A stretch of 64,000 bases of DNA from Paraburkholderia antibiotica (GTDB taxonomy: Bacteria; Pseudomonadota; Gammaproteobacteria; Burkholderiales; Burkholderiaceae). Each line of letters opens with the position of its first letter. Positions within the stretch are counted from its first letter, which is position 1. Position numbers and translations under genes: made by a program. Location: positions 1-64,000 of the forward strand of contig NZ_JABBFZ010000021.1 of the NCBI RefSeq assembly GCF_012927125.1. The letters are read 5' to 3'. The notes beneath the pieces were generated by a model. It was not told the origin of the DNA. It was given only the letters and a program-made list of their open reading frames with translations, and did not search any database. Of this stretch, positions 8,158 through 16,341 are shown one piece after another.

Positions 8158-8250
8158 TCCGATTATCTGCGGGCAGAGATCGCTGCGCTGCGGCAAGCGG
8201 GGAACGCCGTTTGCTGGTCCGGCTGATTATTTTTATCGCAGGTTGTCCGC

Positions 8251-8682
8251 ATGTCCCGAATCCCGTCTACCTGCCAGCGGTGGAGTGCCCGAGTCGTGCA
8301 GTTATTACACGAAGTGCCGCGCGTGCTTGTCGTCGACGACAACGCAAACGCGGCCGAAGCGCTCGCGACCTGGCTTTCCTACGAGGGCGTCGACGCGCGC
8401 AGCGCGGCCGGCTGTTCGGCGGCGTTGCGCTGCGTGCGCAACTGGGTGCCCGACGTCGTCGTGCTCGACATCATGATGCCGGAGCGCGACGGCTACGAAA
8501 CGGCGAGCGCGCTGCGCCGCTATCTGCCGACGCATAGTCTCGGCATCGTCGCGTTCACGTCGCTCGACGAGGATCACGTCAAGGAAACCGGCCGCGAGCG
8601 CCACAATTTCGATGGCTATTGTCAGAAGGGCACGGCGCCGGCCGCGTTGCTCGCGCTCATTCGCGGGTTCTGGCGGCGGTAA
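8251..8682 (+). CDS. Single-domain response regulator (receiver only)
   Basis: 143 residues comprising a CheY-like receiver from about residue 24 to the end and no output domain. Acidic pair D29/D30 (VLVVDDN), phosphoacceptor D73 (VVVLDIMMPE), T103 (VAFTS) and K126 (CQKGT) are all present, so phosphorylation is expected. About 20 residues precede the domain; a GTG near 8296 is an alternative start. No histidine kinase is adjacent, so its partner is unknown. Confidence 0.85.
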   Translation: MSRIPSTCQRWSARVVQLLHEVPRVLVVDDNANAAEALATWLSYEGVDARSAAGCSAALRCVRNWVPDVVVLDIMMPERDGYETASALRRYLPTHSLGIVAFTSLDEDHVKETGRERHNFDGYCQKGTAPAALLALIRGFWRR

Positions 8683-8722
8683 AAAAAACGCGGCGGCGTG
8701 GAGACCACTCCACACCGCCGCG
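8682..8722 (-). terminator. Terminator of the DUF4410-like lipoprotein gene
   Basis: A long GC stem (8689-8703 with 8708-8722, one mismatch) has an A8 run on its left, giving a U-tract for the minus-strand transcript. It may also stop the response-regulator transcript. Confidence 0.75.
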
Positions 8723-8778
8723 CTGACTACCGTGATGCTGCCGCAACTGTGCCGCAATACTGCCGCTCGATCCCGCGC

Positions 8779-9573
8779 TCAACTCTTCTGCGCATTCCCC
8801 GCCGACACGAAGCCCGCTTCGACGCCGAACTGCGTGACCTGTTTCGCGACCGCGTCGCCGAGGCGCTTCGCATCGGCCGACACGCCCGCGCGCTTCGTTT
8901 CCGCGACGCCATGCAGCCCCGCGCCCGCCGCCGCCGAGGTTGCCACGACGCCGGCTGCCGCGCCGACGCCGGCGGTTTCGACCATGCCGGGCATCTTGCC
9001 GCTGTCCGCGTGCGCGGTGAAGCTCTGCACCAGACGCGGCGCGCCGTCGGCCGGCTGGTAGAAGATCCGCACCGCGCTGCTCACCTCGCTCTTGCCCGCG
9101 CCGAGGCCGATCAGCATGCGGCGGCGGCGATTGCCGGAGTCGATCGTCTCGAAGCTGCCTTGCACCACCAGCGCGTTCTGGCCGGCGGGCAGCGGCCTGT
9201 CGAGGCGCACCGCGTTCAGTCCAGCCGAGCGCAGTTGCTGGACGATTTCGTCGGCGACCTGTTCGCGCACCTCGGCCGCGTCGTCGACCTGTTGCTGTGC
9301 GGTCGACGAACCCGACATCTGCGTCTTCAGTTTTTGCAGCATCCCGCTATCGAGCTTGACCTGCTGCGGATCGGCGTCGAACGTCGACACGTAGATCACC
9401 TCCGGATGCAGCGTCGCTTGCGCGCCGGCTTCGGCGCTCGCCGGCGCGTTCACCGCGCTGACGTTGGTGACGGCGGCGCCGGCGCAACCGCTCAGCAGCG
9501 CGCTGCCGCAGACGAGGGCCATGCAGGTGAAACGGACGGCGTTCTTTTTGATGAAGTTCACTGAAGTCGACAT
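8779..9573 (-). CDS. DUF4410-like lipoprotein
   Basis: Start ATG 9573 (AGGAT ribosome site) gives 264 residues: 'MSTSVNFIKKNAVRF' followed by a hydrophobic stretch and lipobox LLSGC. The mature part begins with an Ala-rich linker, then 'PEVIYVSTFDADPQQVKLD', a coiled helix and a beta-rich region ('ALVVQGSFETIDSGNRRRRMLIGLGAGKSEV'), which is the pattern of DUF4410 periplasmic lipoproteins. A longer upstream frame exists but has no ribosome site and would bury the signal peptide. Function unknown; probably anchored in the outer membrane. Confidence 0.75.
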   Translation of the reverse strand: MSTSVNFIKKNAVRFTCMALVCGSALLSGCAGAAVTNVSAVNAPASAEAGAQATLHPEVIYVSTFDADPQQVKLDSGMLQKLKTQMSGSSTAQQQVDDAAEVREQVADEIVQQLRSAGLNAVRLDRPLPAGQNALVVQGSFETIDSGNRRRRMLIGLGAGKSEVSSAVRIFYQPADGAPRLVQSFTAHADSGKMPGMVETAGVGAAAGVVATSAAAGAGLHGVAETKRAGVSADAKRLGDAVAKQVTQFGVEAGFVSAGNAQKS

Positions 9574-9994
9574 GATGATCCTGGGTTCCGGTTCGAAGTA
9601 ATCGGCCGATGATCGGGCAACCGTGGGATCGTCGATCATCGGCGAAGGGATTCGCACGTGAAGCAGTGTCGATCTCATGCGTCGTTCGTTTCGTAACGCA
9701 CCGGCAGCGAACGCAGTATGGGCGAGTCGCCGGTCGAACTCCATTCCACAATTATTTCGAGCGATGTCACGGTGAAATGAGGACGCGCGCAGCGTGCGTG
9801 CTCGGCGTTATGTGCGGCTTATGCGGGGCTCATGTGCGGCTCATGCGCGACGCAAAAAAGCCTAAGGGGTCGACCGCAAAAGCGTGAAAGAAGCGGAAAA
9901 ACGGCGGAAAAGAAGCGATGAAAACGCGCGGGGGAGGAGGCAGAAAAGAGGCAGAAATAGCGTGATGCGGCGACCCGCCAAGCTCACGCGCCCG
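9574..9994. other. Intergenic region without supported gene
   Basis: It holds the promoter side of the lipoprotein gene and a purine-rich stretch at 9870-9960. Reading frames here are short and unconvincing. A GCGTGA..TCACGC inverted repeat at about 9960-9990 could act as the end of the small gene that follows on the minus strand. Confidence 0.5.
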
Positions 9995-10078
9995 TCAGTT
10001 CAAAGCGAGTTTGACGATGCAGCACAGCACGAACACCAGCAGGGCGGCGGCAATGGCCATGTCCATCGGATAGCGCAT
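9995..10078 (-). CDS. Possible 27-residue single-helix membrane protein
   Basis: On the minus strand an ATG at 10078 is preceded by GCAGGTGAAGGA, which offers a good ribosome site. It opens 27 codons: MRYPMDMAIAAALLVF, then a Val/Leu/Cys-rich end (VLCCIVKLALN), then TGA at 9995. A short polar N-terminus plus one hydrophobic helix of about 18 residues is the usual form of small bacterial membrane proteins. Nothing else uses this stretch. Without conservation data it remains a candidate. Confidence 0.45.
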   Translation of the reverse strand: MRYPMDMAIAAALLVFVLCCIVKLALN

Positions 10079-10289
10079 TCCTTCACCTGCTTCTGGCGTT
10101 TTGGTGCTCCCATCCTAATCACCTGACGGAAGATGAGAAGCGGCAGTGTGACGGCAATGTGGGGCAGCTAACGTAGGCCGCGAAAGCCGCGCGGGGCGGG
10201 GCTGGGGGAGCGCTTCCAGTGGTTATCGAGTGGTCTGCGAGTGGTTACCGGGGGTATTAAACGCAGCGCAATTTTTGCTCGCTGCGGAG

Positions 10290-10316
10290 AAAAACCGCCG
10301 CGTTTGCACGCGGCGT
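10290..10316 (-). terminator. Terminator of the secreted-protein gene
   Basis: GCCGCG/CGCGGC stem (10297-10302 with 10309-10314) flanked on the plus strand by AAAAA, which reads as a U-tract on the minus strand. It lies about 50 bp past the stop at 10363. Confidence 0.65.
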
Positions 10317-10362
10317 CTGCTTTCTGATACGCGCTAAGGACCGGCTAAAAAACCGCCGCGAT

Positions 10363-10836
10363 TTACTGCGTTTGCGTCGGCGGCTGACCCGGCGGCGTAC
10401 CGCCCGACATCCCATGCGGCGCCTTGTTCGCCGCCGTGAGATCTTCGGCGAGACTGGTGCGCAGCGTCGCGATCGCCTGCTCGGGATTCGCGGGCTTCAG
10501 TTGCTCGCGCGCGAGCGAGTCGTACACGTAGTGGCGCAGCATCGGGTCCTGCGTCTTGTTCAGCACGTCGTGATAAACCGCGACGATCTCGCCCTCGTGC
10601 CCGCTCAGTGCATACAGGCGGCGCAGCTGTTCGAGATCGTTGATGACCGCGAAAGCCGGGCCGGGCTGACCCATCATCGGACCCATCGGACCAGGCCCAT
10701 GCCCCGGACCTTCGCTGCGCGGGCCACCGCCGTGCATCGCGGCGGGCGGAGGCGGCATGCCCTCGTCGGCGAGCGCGGCCGTCGCGGTGATGCCCAGCAG
10801 CGCGACCAGTGCCGCGCGAAACAATGCTTTTTTCAT
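10363..10836 (-). CDS. Hypothetical periplasmic protein with Gly/Pro/Met-rich N-terminus
   Basis: 157 residues from ATG 10836. A Sec signal peptide (MKKALFRAALVALLG.. cleaved after ALA) is followed by a Pro/Gly/His/Met-rich linker of about 35 residues and a helical core ('AVINDLEQLRRLYALSGHEGEIVAVYHDVLNKTQDPMLR') with a Gly/Pro/Gln tail. A longer frame to 11070 overlaps the upstream promoter and lacks a signal start. I do not recognise a family. The His/Met-rich linker could bind metal, but that is only a guess. Confidence 0.7.
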   Translation of the reverse strand: MKKALFRAALVALLGITATAALADEGMPPPPAAMHGGGPRSEGPGHGPGPMGPMMGQPGPAFAVINDLEQLRRLYALSGHEGEIVAVYHDVLNKTQDPMLRHYVYDSLAREQLKPANPEQAIATLRTSLAEDLTAANKAPHGMSGGTPPGQPPTQTQ

Positions 10837-11150
10837 GATGTCGCTCCCATCGAAACAGCCCGACCCACTGTGGGCCGGCACATCGGCAACGATAGACGAA
10901 GCGTCGAATAGTCGGGTTACTGAAATGCATCTGTAACTTACCGGACCTTGCAAGCGGGGGGCGTCGTCGCCAGGGTGAGCCCGGTGGCGCAATGCGGCCG
11001 GATAGCGCATGATTGTCCCGATGTGCCGTGCGACCCCAAAACCACTCTGCCGTGGCGGCAAGCACGGCACACGTCGTCGCCGGCCCCGGCGTCGCGCCTG
11101 TCGAGGGCGACGCGCAGGCGGCGAGTATTCAACCGCAAGGAGGATTTCGC

Positions 11151-11576
11151 ATGGACCGACCTGAAGCCGCCAATCCGTTTGGCGATCTCACCAAAATGCT
11201 TGAGCAGTTCAAGCTCCCCGGCTTCGACGTGCCCGCCATCATGGAAGCGCGCCGCAAGGACATGGAAGCGCTGGTGCAGGCGAATCAGACCGCTTTCTCG
11301 GGGATGCAGTCGCTCGCGCAGAAACAGGCCGACATGCTGCGCGCAACGCTCGGCGAGCTGCAATCGATGACCGCGCAATTGTCGGCGGCCGGCACGTCGC
11401 CGTCGACCAAAACCGCCGAGCTGGTCCAGCAGAGCCTGCACAAGTCGCTCGCCGACATGCAGCAGCTCGCGCAGGCCGCGTATCAGACGCAGGCGGAGTC
11501 GTATGCGGTGATCGCAAAACGCGTCGAAGAGAACGTGCAGGAGCTCAAGTCGGTGCTGCAGCAGCAGAAGAAGTAA
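11151..11576 (+). CDS. Phasin family protein (polyhydroxyalkanoate granule-associated)
   Basis: A strong AAGGAGG lies 7 bp before ATG 11151, giving 141 residues. The N-terminal 'NPFGDLTKMLEQFKLPGFDVPAIMEARRKDMEALVQANQ' and long amphipathic coiled helices ('QSLAQKQADMLRATLGELQSM', 'KRVEENVQELKSVLQQQKK') are the phasin signature. Such proteins coat PHA granules and set their size and number. It stands alone with its own terminator, and no PHA synthase is in the window. Confidence 0.88.
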   Translation: MDRPEAANPFGDLTKMLEQFKLPGFDVPAIMEARRKDMEALVQANQTAFSGMQSLAQKQADMLRATLGELQSMTAQLSAAGTSPSTKTAELVQQSLHKSLADMQQLAQAAYQTQAESYAVIAKRVEENVQELKSVLQQQKK

Positions 11577-11603
11577 CGGGCGCCAGACGTTCGACACCAT
11601 TCC

Positions 11604-11642
11604 ATGCCGCGGCTGGCCTTGTGCCAGCCGCGGCATTTTTTT
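11604..11642 (+). terminator. Terminator of the phasin gene
   Basis: Perfect 14-bp stem (11604-11617 with 11622-11635) followed by a run of T. It is one of the strongest terminators in the window. Confidence 0.9.
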
Positions 11643-12092
11643 GCCCGCTATCCGATAACGCCGCGCCCGCCAGTAGTCAGAGGAATTGGCGTTTGCGCAG
11701 GCTTTTATTCAGCAAATACTTACATTGTCGCGACGGCATCTCATGCTCGCCTAATTCTTACGCGCCGCATTTGAGATCCGTTGCACCCGTTCGCTTTAAA
11801 CATCATAAGAAAACTAAATAGACCTCAAAGCATTGTCAGTAAAAGATTATCTTGAAATTAGTCAAACACAATCGAACGGCATCGCAAAACGCGTAGGTTT
11901 AAATCGCATCGCAAACGATTGCCGCGCGCCATCCTCCTCACTAAAGTTTCGCCCCGCCGTTCCGTCAACGCATTCACGCAGCCCAACCGGCGTGAAGGCA
12001 ATCCGGCTCAGCCGGTCAGGTGTGCGCCCCCTAGTTTCGCGTTTGTGATCGGCCGATGCCGGTCACGGGCGTTTCACCTCGAAGGAAATCTC
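11643..12092. other. AT-richer intergenic region before DUF2844
   Basis: About 450 bp, clearly more AT-rich from 11690 to 11920 than its surroundings. It probably contains the promoter of the DUF2844-DUF3443 pair, but I see no clear operator or gene. Confidence 0.5.
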
Positions 12093-12551
12093 TTGAAACC
12101 GATGCTTCTTACCCGCATTGCGTGCGCAATGCTCGGGGCGGGCTGCGTGTTGCCTTTCGCCGCGCAGGCCACGCTCGGCCAGAACGCCAGCACCGTCGAC
12201 GGCGATCAGGCGCGTCTGCATGCGGTCGCCCGCGCGGCCACCACGCAGGGCGCGTATTCGGTGCATCAGCTGACGCTGCCGTCGGGCACCCAGGTGCGCG
12301 AATACGTGGCGTCCAACGGCACCGTGTTCGGTGTCGCATGGGACGGCCCGACGCTGCCCGACCTGAAGTCGATGCTCGGCGCGTCCTTCGATGCCTACGT
12401 CGCCGCCAACGCGAGCCGGCGCGGCACGCCGCTCGCGGTGTCGAGTGACGAGCTGGTGGTGTTCTCGAGCGGTCATCTGCGCGCGTTCACCGGTTACGCG
12501 TATCTGCCACGCGCGGTGCCCGCGGGTGTCGACGTCAGCGTCATTCAATAA
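12093..12551 (+). CDS. DUF2844 family exported protein
   Basis: Start TTG 12093 is placed 4-6 bp after GAAGGAAA; ATG 12102 is the alternative. The protein is about 152 residues: a signal peptide (LLTRIACAMLGAGCVLPFAAQA), then 'TLGQNASTVDGDQARL', 'GAYSVHQLTLPSGTQVREYVASNGTVFGVAWDGPTLPDLKSMLG' and 'SSGHLRAFTGYAYLP', all diagnostic of DUF2844. It lies 11 bp before a DUF3443 gene; the pair recurs in Burkholderia-type genomes and should be cotranscribed. Biochemical function unknown. Confidence 0.85.
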   Translation: MKPMLLTRIACAMLGAGCVLPFAAQATLGQNASTVDGDQARLHAVARAATTQGAYSVHQLTLPSGTQVREYVASNGTVFGVAWDGPTLPDLKSMLGASFDAYVAANASRRGTPLAVSSDELVVFSSGHLRAFTGYAYLPRAVPAGVDVSVIQ

Positions 12552-12562
12552 CGGAGCGAATC

Positions 12563-13834
12563 ATGCGATCCAGGTCTTCGTGGATGACTTTGCTGGGCGC
12601 TGCGCCCATCGTGGCTCTGGCGCTGCTGTTGAGCGCGTGCGGCGGCGGTTCCGGCGGCGCGAGCACGACCGCCAATTCCAGCACGGCCGCGCCGTCGGGC
12701 TCGACCGTGACCAACACGTCGCCGTCGCCGCAGGCGCTGGCCGCGAACGCGGTGAGCGTGACGGTCGACGCCGGCGTCAGCAACGTGCCGAACATGCCGT
12801 TCGTGAGCATCACGATCTGCGCGCCCGGCACCAGCAACTGCCAGACGATCGATCACGTGCTCGTCGATACCGGCTCGTGGGGCGTGCGCGTATTCGCGTC
12901 GCAACTGCCCGCCTCGATGAGCCTGCCGCAGCAGAAGGACGGCTCGGGCAACCTCGTCGCCGAATGCATGCAGTTCTTCGACGGCTACACGTGGGGCGCG
13001 GTGAAGCTCGCCGATCTGCAGATCGCCGGCGAGAAGGCATCGTCGCTGCCGATCCAGGTGATCGATCCGGGCTACGCGTCGCTGCCCGCCGACTGCGCGG
13101 CGGTCGGCGCATCGCGCAACACGCCGGGCGCGTTGCAGGCCAACGGCATTCTCGGCATCGGCGTGTTCAAGCACGATTGCGGCGCGAACTGCGTGCAGCA
13201 GGCGATCCCGGCGACCTACTACGGCTGCGCGAGCTCGGGCTGCACGTCGATTCCGCTTGCCGAGACCTATCAGGTCGCGAACCCGGTGCCTTACTTCACG
13301 ACCGACAACAACGGCTCGATCCTCAGTCTGCCGACCGTGTCGGGTGGCGCGCCGTCGGTGTCGGGGCAGCTCGTGTTCGGCATCGGCACGCAGACCAACA
13401 ACGGGCTCGGCAATGCGCAGGTGATCGGCGTGAATCCGTCGAACGGCACGTTCACGACGGTGCAGAACGGCACCACGTACCCGAGCAGCATCCTCGACAG
13501 CGGCTCGACGGGGCTGTTTTTCCGGACCACGCTGATGTCGGCGTGCGGGAATCCGAACGGCGCGTACTACTGCCCGTCGTCGACGCAGCAGCTGAGCGCG
13601 ACGATCGAAGGCGTGAACGGCACGACCAGCGCGGTGACGTTCAACGTCGGCAACGCGACGTCGATCGCGCAGACCTATAGCGGCGACTCGGCGTTGCCGT
13701 TGCTCGCGGGGCCGGCGTTCGTGACGTCGACGGTATTCGACTGGGGGCTGCCGTTCTTCTACGGCCGCAGCGTGTACGCGGCGATCGAGCAGAAGGCGAC
13801 GCCGGGTGGGAATGGGCCTTATGTCGCGTATTGA
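12563..13834 (+). CDS. DUF3443 lipoprotein with two Asp-Thr/Ser-Gly motifs
   Basis: 423 residues. A signal sequence ends in the lipobox LLSAC (Cys26), followed by a Ser/Thr/Gly linker. The mature domain contains 'VLVDTGSWGVRV' (D102-T-G) and 'SSILDSGSTGLFF' (D312-S-G), the arrangement of the two catalytic aspartates in bilobal pepsin-type proteases, with 'ILGIGVF' after the first motif. Several Cys pairs (near residues 86/93 and 188-206) suggest disulfides. It is translated right after DUF2844. A periplasmic or surface aspartic peptidase is plausible but unproven for the family. Confidence 0.82.
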   Translation: MRSRSSWMTLLGAAPIVALALLLSACGGGSGGASTTANSSTAAPSGSTVTNTSPSPQALAANAVSVTVDAGVSNVPNMPFVSITICAPGTSNCQTIDHVLVDTGSWGVRVFASQLPASMSLPQQKDGSGNLVAECMQFFDGYTWGAVKLADLQIAGEKASSLPIQVIDPGYASLPADCAAVGASRNTPGALQANGILGIGVFKHDCGANCVQQAIPATYYGCASSGCTSIPLAETYQVANPVPYFTTDNNGSILSLPTVSGGAPSVSGQLVFGIGTQTNNGLGNAQVIGVNPSNGTFTTVQNGTTYPSSILDSGSTGLFFRTTLMSACGNPNGAYYCPSSTQQLSATIEGVNGTTSAVTFNVGNATSIAQTYSGDSALPLLAGPAFVTSTVFDWGLPFFYGRSVYAAIEQKATPGGNGPYVAY

Positions 13835-13927
13835 GTGCTGCGTGAACGTGCGTTGGAGCGTACGTTGAGCGTGGGTTGAAAGCGTTGTCGAGTGGTTGGG
13901 AAACTGAGCGAGAAAGTGCGAGAGCTG

Positions 13928-13961
13928 CCCGCTGCCGATTGGATCGGCGGCGGGTTTTTTT
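13928..13961 (+). terminator. Terminator of the DUF2844-DUF3443 operon
   Basis: Perfect 12-bp stem (13928-13939 with 13943-13954), TGG loop, then T7. Confidence 0.9.
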
Positions 13962-14007
13962 CTGGCGTGGCTTCGTTACGCGTTGGGCGTTATCGCACGA
14001 TTACGCG

Positions 14008-14400
14008 TCATTGCGGCCTGAGCTGCAGCTCGTTGCTCAGGAATTGCACGCCTGGCACCGCGCGCGTCACGGCGAGCACCTGCTGCATCTGCGCGTCCGA
14101 ATCCACGTAGCCCGACAACTGCACGACGCCGCGATACGTGGCCACGCTCATCGGCAACGCGCGCAGCGCCGGGTCCGCCGCAAGCGCCTGCTTGACGCGG
14201 CCGGCGAGCGCGGCGTCGTCGGTGGCGAACGTCGCCGATGTGTTCGGGGAGGGTCTTGTCGTGACCGTCGACGTCGATACGCAGCCGCTGGTGAGCATGA
14301 ACACCGGTAACGCGAACATCGCGACGATCAGCAGCCGGCTTGTGAGGTATCGCGCGTTTTGCATGTCCCGCATGTCCCGCATGTCCCGCATGTCCCGCAT
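14008..14400 (-). CDS. BON-domain lipoprotein with repetitive start region
   Basis: From ATG 14400 the protein has 130 residues. (MRD)n repeats come first, then 'MQNARYLTSRLLIVAMFALPVFMLTSGC' with lipobox LTSGC, a Thr/Ser linker and a single BON domain ('DAALAGRVKQALAADPALRALPMSVATYRGVVQLSGYVDS', 'VPGVQFLSNELQLR'). BON domains are small periplasmic modules linked to membrane attachment and stress (OsmY-like). Five in-frame ATG codons, nine bases apart, compete as starts; ATG 14364, just before QNARY, gives the cleanest signal peptide. It lies 19 bp after the SRPBCC gene on the same strand. Confidence 0.82.
   Translation of the reverse strand: MRDMRDMRDMRDMQNARYLTSRLLIVAMFALPVFMLTSGCVSTSTVTTRPSPNTSATFATDDAALAGRVKQALAADPALRALPMSVATYRGVVQLSGYVDSDAQMQQVLAVTRAVPGVQFLSNELQLRPQ
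14362..14397 (-). repeat. Four tandem 9-bp repeats at the start of the BON gene
   Basis: CATGTCCCG is repeated four times exactly (ATGCGGGAC on the coding strand). Each unit brings one in-frame ATG and does not shift the frame. Confidence 0.9.
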
Positions 14401-14419
14401 GTCTTTTATGACCACCACA

Positions 14420-14938
14420 CTACGCGCCCTCGACATACCGTTTGACGTTGGCGGCCTGCGCGGACCAACCGGCGTCGTTCATCATGAACGCACGTTGCCG
14501 GCGATGGACCGGCACATGCTCGAAACCCGATTCGACGATCGTGAGTAATGTGCCATCGGCAACGGCTTCCAGCTTGAACTCGACCCGCGTCGTCGGCTCG
14601 TTGTCCGGGTCGGCCTCGATGTCGATACCGTAAGGAATCCAGCGAAAGCTGAAGTAGCGCTCCGGCTCGATGCGCTCGACGGTGCAGAAAACGAGCGGCT
14701 TGGCGGGGACTCTGATCCGCGTCGGCGAGAGGCCGAGTTTGCGTTGGAATTCGAGAATCGCGGCTTCGTCGAATTCATGCGGGAAGCTGCCGGAGATTGC
14801 CTCGCCCTCGACGAACTCCCCCGCGAGTTCTATCCCGAACCACGAACCGAACTCGCGGGCGTCCGTCATGGCACGCCAGACGCGAGATACCGGCGCTTTC
14901 AGCGTGACTGTCTTCTCGATGTGGGTGATGGAATTCAT
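14420..14938 (-). CDS. SRPBCC (AHSA1-like) family protein
   Basis: 172 residues from ATG 14938, with GAGG 6 bp ahead; ATG 14944 directly abuts that site and is less likely. The helix-grip signature is clear: 'EKTVTLKAPVSRVWRAMTDAREFGSWFG', 'VERIEPERYFSFRWIPYG', 'TRVEFKLEAVADGTLLTIVESGFEHVP' and the final helix 'MMNDAGWSAQAANVKRYVEG'. Such proteins bind hydrophobic ligands or act as polyketide-cyclase-like or stress proteins. Cytosolic; the ligand is unknown. Confidence 0.88.
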   Translation of the reverse strand: MNSITHIEKTVTLKAPVSRVWRAMTDAREFGSWFGIELAGEFVEGEAISGSFPHEFDEAAILEFQRKLGLSPTRIRVPAKPLVFCTVERIEPERYFSFRWIPYGIDIEADPDNEPTTRVEFKLEAVADGTLLTIVESGFEHVPVHRRQRAFMMNDAGWSAQAANVKRYVEGA

Positions 14939-15147
14939 CGGCATCCTCGATCTGAGATGGGGCTTTGACGTGCGATAGGCGGGTTGCCGTTCACTATAGG
15001 CAGGGCGCCTGGCATGTACAACCGTTGGCTTGCACAACGAACGACGCCTGGCGGATGCGCTGTTTTGTACGGCGGATCGGAGGAAGGGAACGCAATTCGA
15101 CGACATGAACCCGTTGCGCCCGATGATGGGCTCGCGATACTCACCGC

Positions 15148-16341
15148 TCAGCCCGCGTCGTCGTTGAACTGGCGCTGCGGAGTGGCGGGGTCGTCGTTGG
15201 CGACGGTGTCGAGTGCGGCGGTACCTTGAGCGCCCTGAGTGACCTCAGCGCTCTCAACGCCCTCAACGCCCTTGCCCCGTCTTTCCCCCGCCGCCTCGAT
15301 CACCCGATGCACGAAGCGCAGCTTGTCGACGACCGGCGCGGCGAGCGTAAACGGATAGCCGTCCGCCATCCCGAGACTGCGGTTCAGGCTGTTCAGCGCA
15401 TAGGTCAGCGGAAACCAGCGCTTCATCAGATTGCCGAAGCTCGCGTCCTCGACCGGCGTGCGGTCGGTCAGCGTCGGTTCGTCCGGATCGTCGGGCAGCA
15501 GCGCGAGGCCGTACGACGTCGACGTATCGAGCACGTCGACGATCAGCAGATAGTGCGCCCAGGTCTCCGCCCAGTTCTCCCACGGATGCATCGTCGCGTA
15601 CGCGCTGATGTACGACGCCTGCCAGTCGGGCGGCGCGCCGTCGCGGTAGTACGCGTTCAGCGCCGCGCCGTAGTCGGCCTGCTCGTTGCCGAACAACGCG
15701 CGAAACGGTTCGAGCCAGCGCGGCTCGTTTTCGATCAGCCGGCTGAAGAAGTAGTGGCCGGTCTCGTGGCGGAAGTGGCCGAGCAGCGTGCGATACGGCT
15801 CGCCCATCGCGGTGCGCACCTGCTCGCGGTGCGCGTCATCGGCCTCGGCGATGTTCAGCGTGATCAGTCCGTTGTCGTGGCCGGTCATCACCGGTGCGCC
15901 GTCGCCGCCGTCGGCGAGGAATTCGAACGCGAGGCCGCGCTCGGGGTCCGCGTCGCGAGATTGCACGTCGAGACCGAGTTCGGCCAGCGTGTACAGCAGA
16001 CGCCGCTTCGCGACTTCCAGCCGATACCAGTAGAGACGGTTGTCCGGCGCGCTCAGGTTCGGGATCGTGCGGGTCAGCTGACACGCGCGACACAGCGTGT
16101 CCGGCGAATCGGCGGGGATCATCCAGTTGCAGACGTTTTCGATCGCGTAGTTGTGGCACTGACGGAACAGCGCGCCGTTTGCGCGGGGATGCAGACTGCG
16201 CCAGAGGTTCTCGCCGGCGGCGTCGAAGGCGCTGATCTCGCGGAGTTCGGGCACATAGCCGAGCAGCGATTCGCAGCGTTCGCAGCGTACGTTCTCGTAG
16301 AACACGAGTTGCGCGCAGCGATTGCAGTGGAAGGTTTTCAT
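15148..16341 (-). CDS. Putative zinc metallopeptidase with N-terminal zinc ribbon
   Basis: 397 residues. Cysteines at 6, 9, 20 and 23 form an N-terminal zinc ribbon, with further Cys at 62, 71, 84 and 87. The peptidase motif HETGH (H192-E193-..-H196) is followed by the helix 'WENWAETWAHYLLIVDVLDT' that may supply the third ligand. The last 40 residues are low-complexity. This family (COG4307-type) regularly accompanies transglutaminase/ATP-grasp/Alpha-E genes, as here, where it is divergent from cluster 1. Cytosolic; the substrate is unknown, perhaps a peptide tag made by the cluster. Confidence 0.85.
   Translation of the reverse strand: MKTFHCNRCAQLVFYENVRCERCESLLGYVPELREISAFDAAGENLWRSLHPRANGALFRQCHNYAIENVCNWMIPADSPDTLCRACQLTRTIPNLSAPDNRLYWYRLEVAKRRLLYTLAELGLDVQSRDADPERGLAFEFLADGGDGAPVMTGHDNGLITLNIAEADDAHREQVRTAMGEPYRTLLGHFRHETGHYFFSRLIENEPRWLEPFRALFGNEQADYGAALNAYYRDGAPPDWQASYISAYATMHPWENWAETWAHYLLIVDVLDTSTSYGLALLPDDPDEPTLTDRTPVEDASFGNLMKRWFPLTYALNSLNRSLGMADGYPFTLAAPVVDKLRFVHRVIEAAGERRGKGVEGVESAEVTQGAQGTAALDTVANDDPATPQRQFNDDAG

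Noticed and set aside
14362..14397. Phase-variable on/off switch
   Set aside because: The repeat unit is 9 bp, so copy changes cannot shift the reading frame; only leader length would vary.
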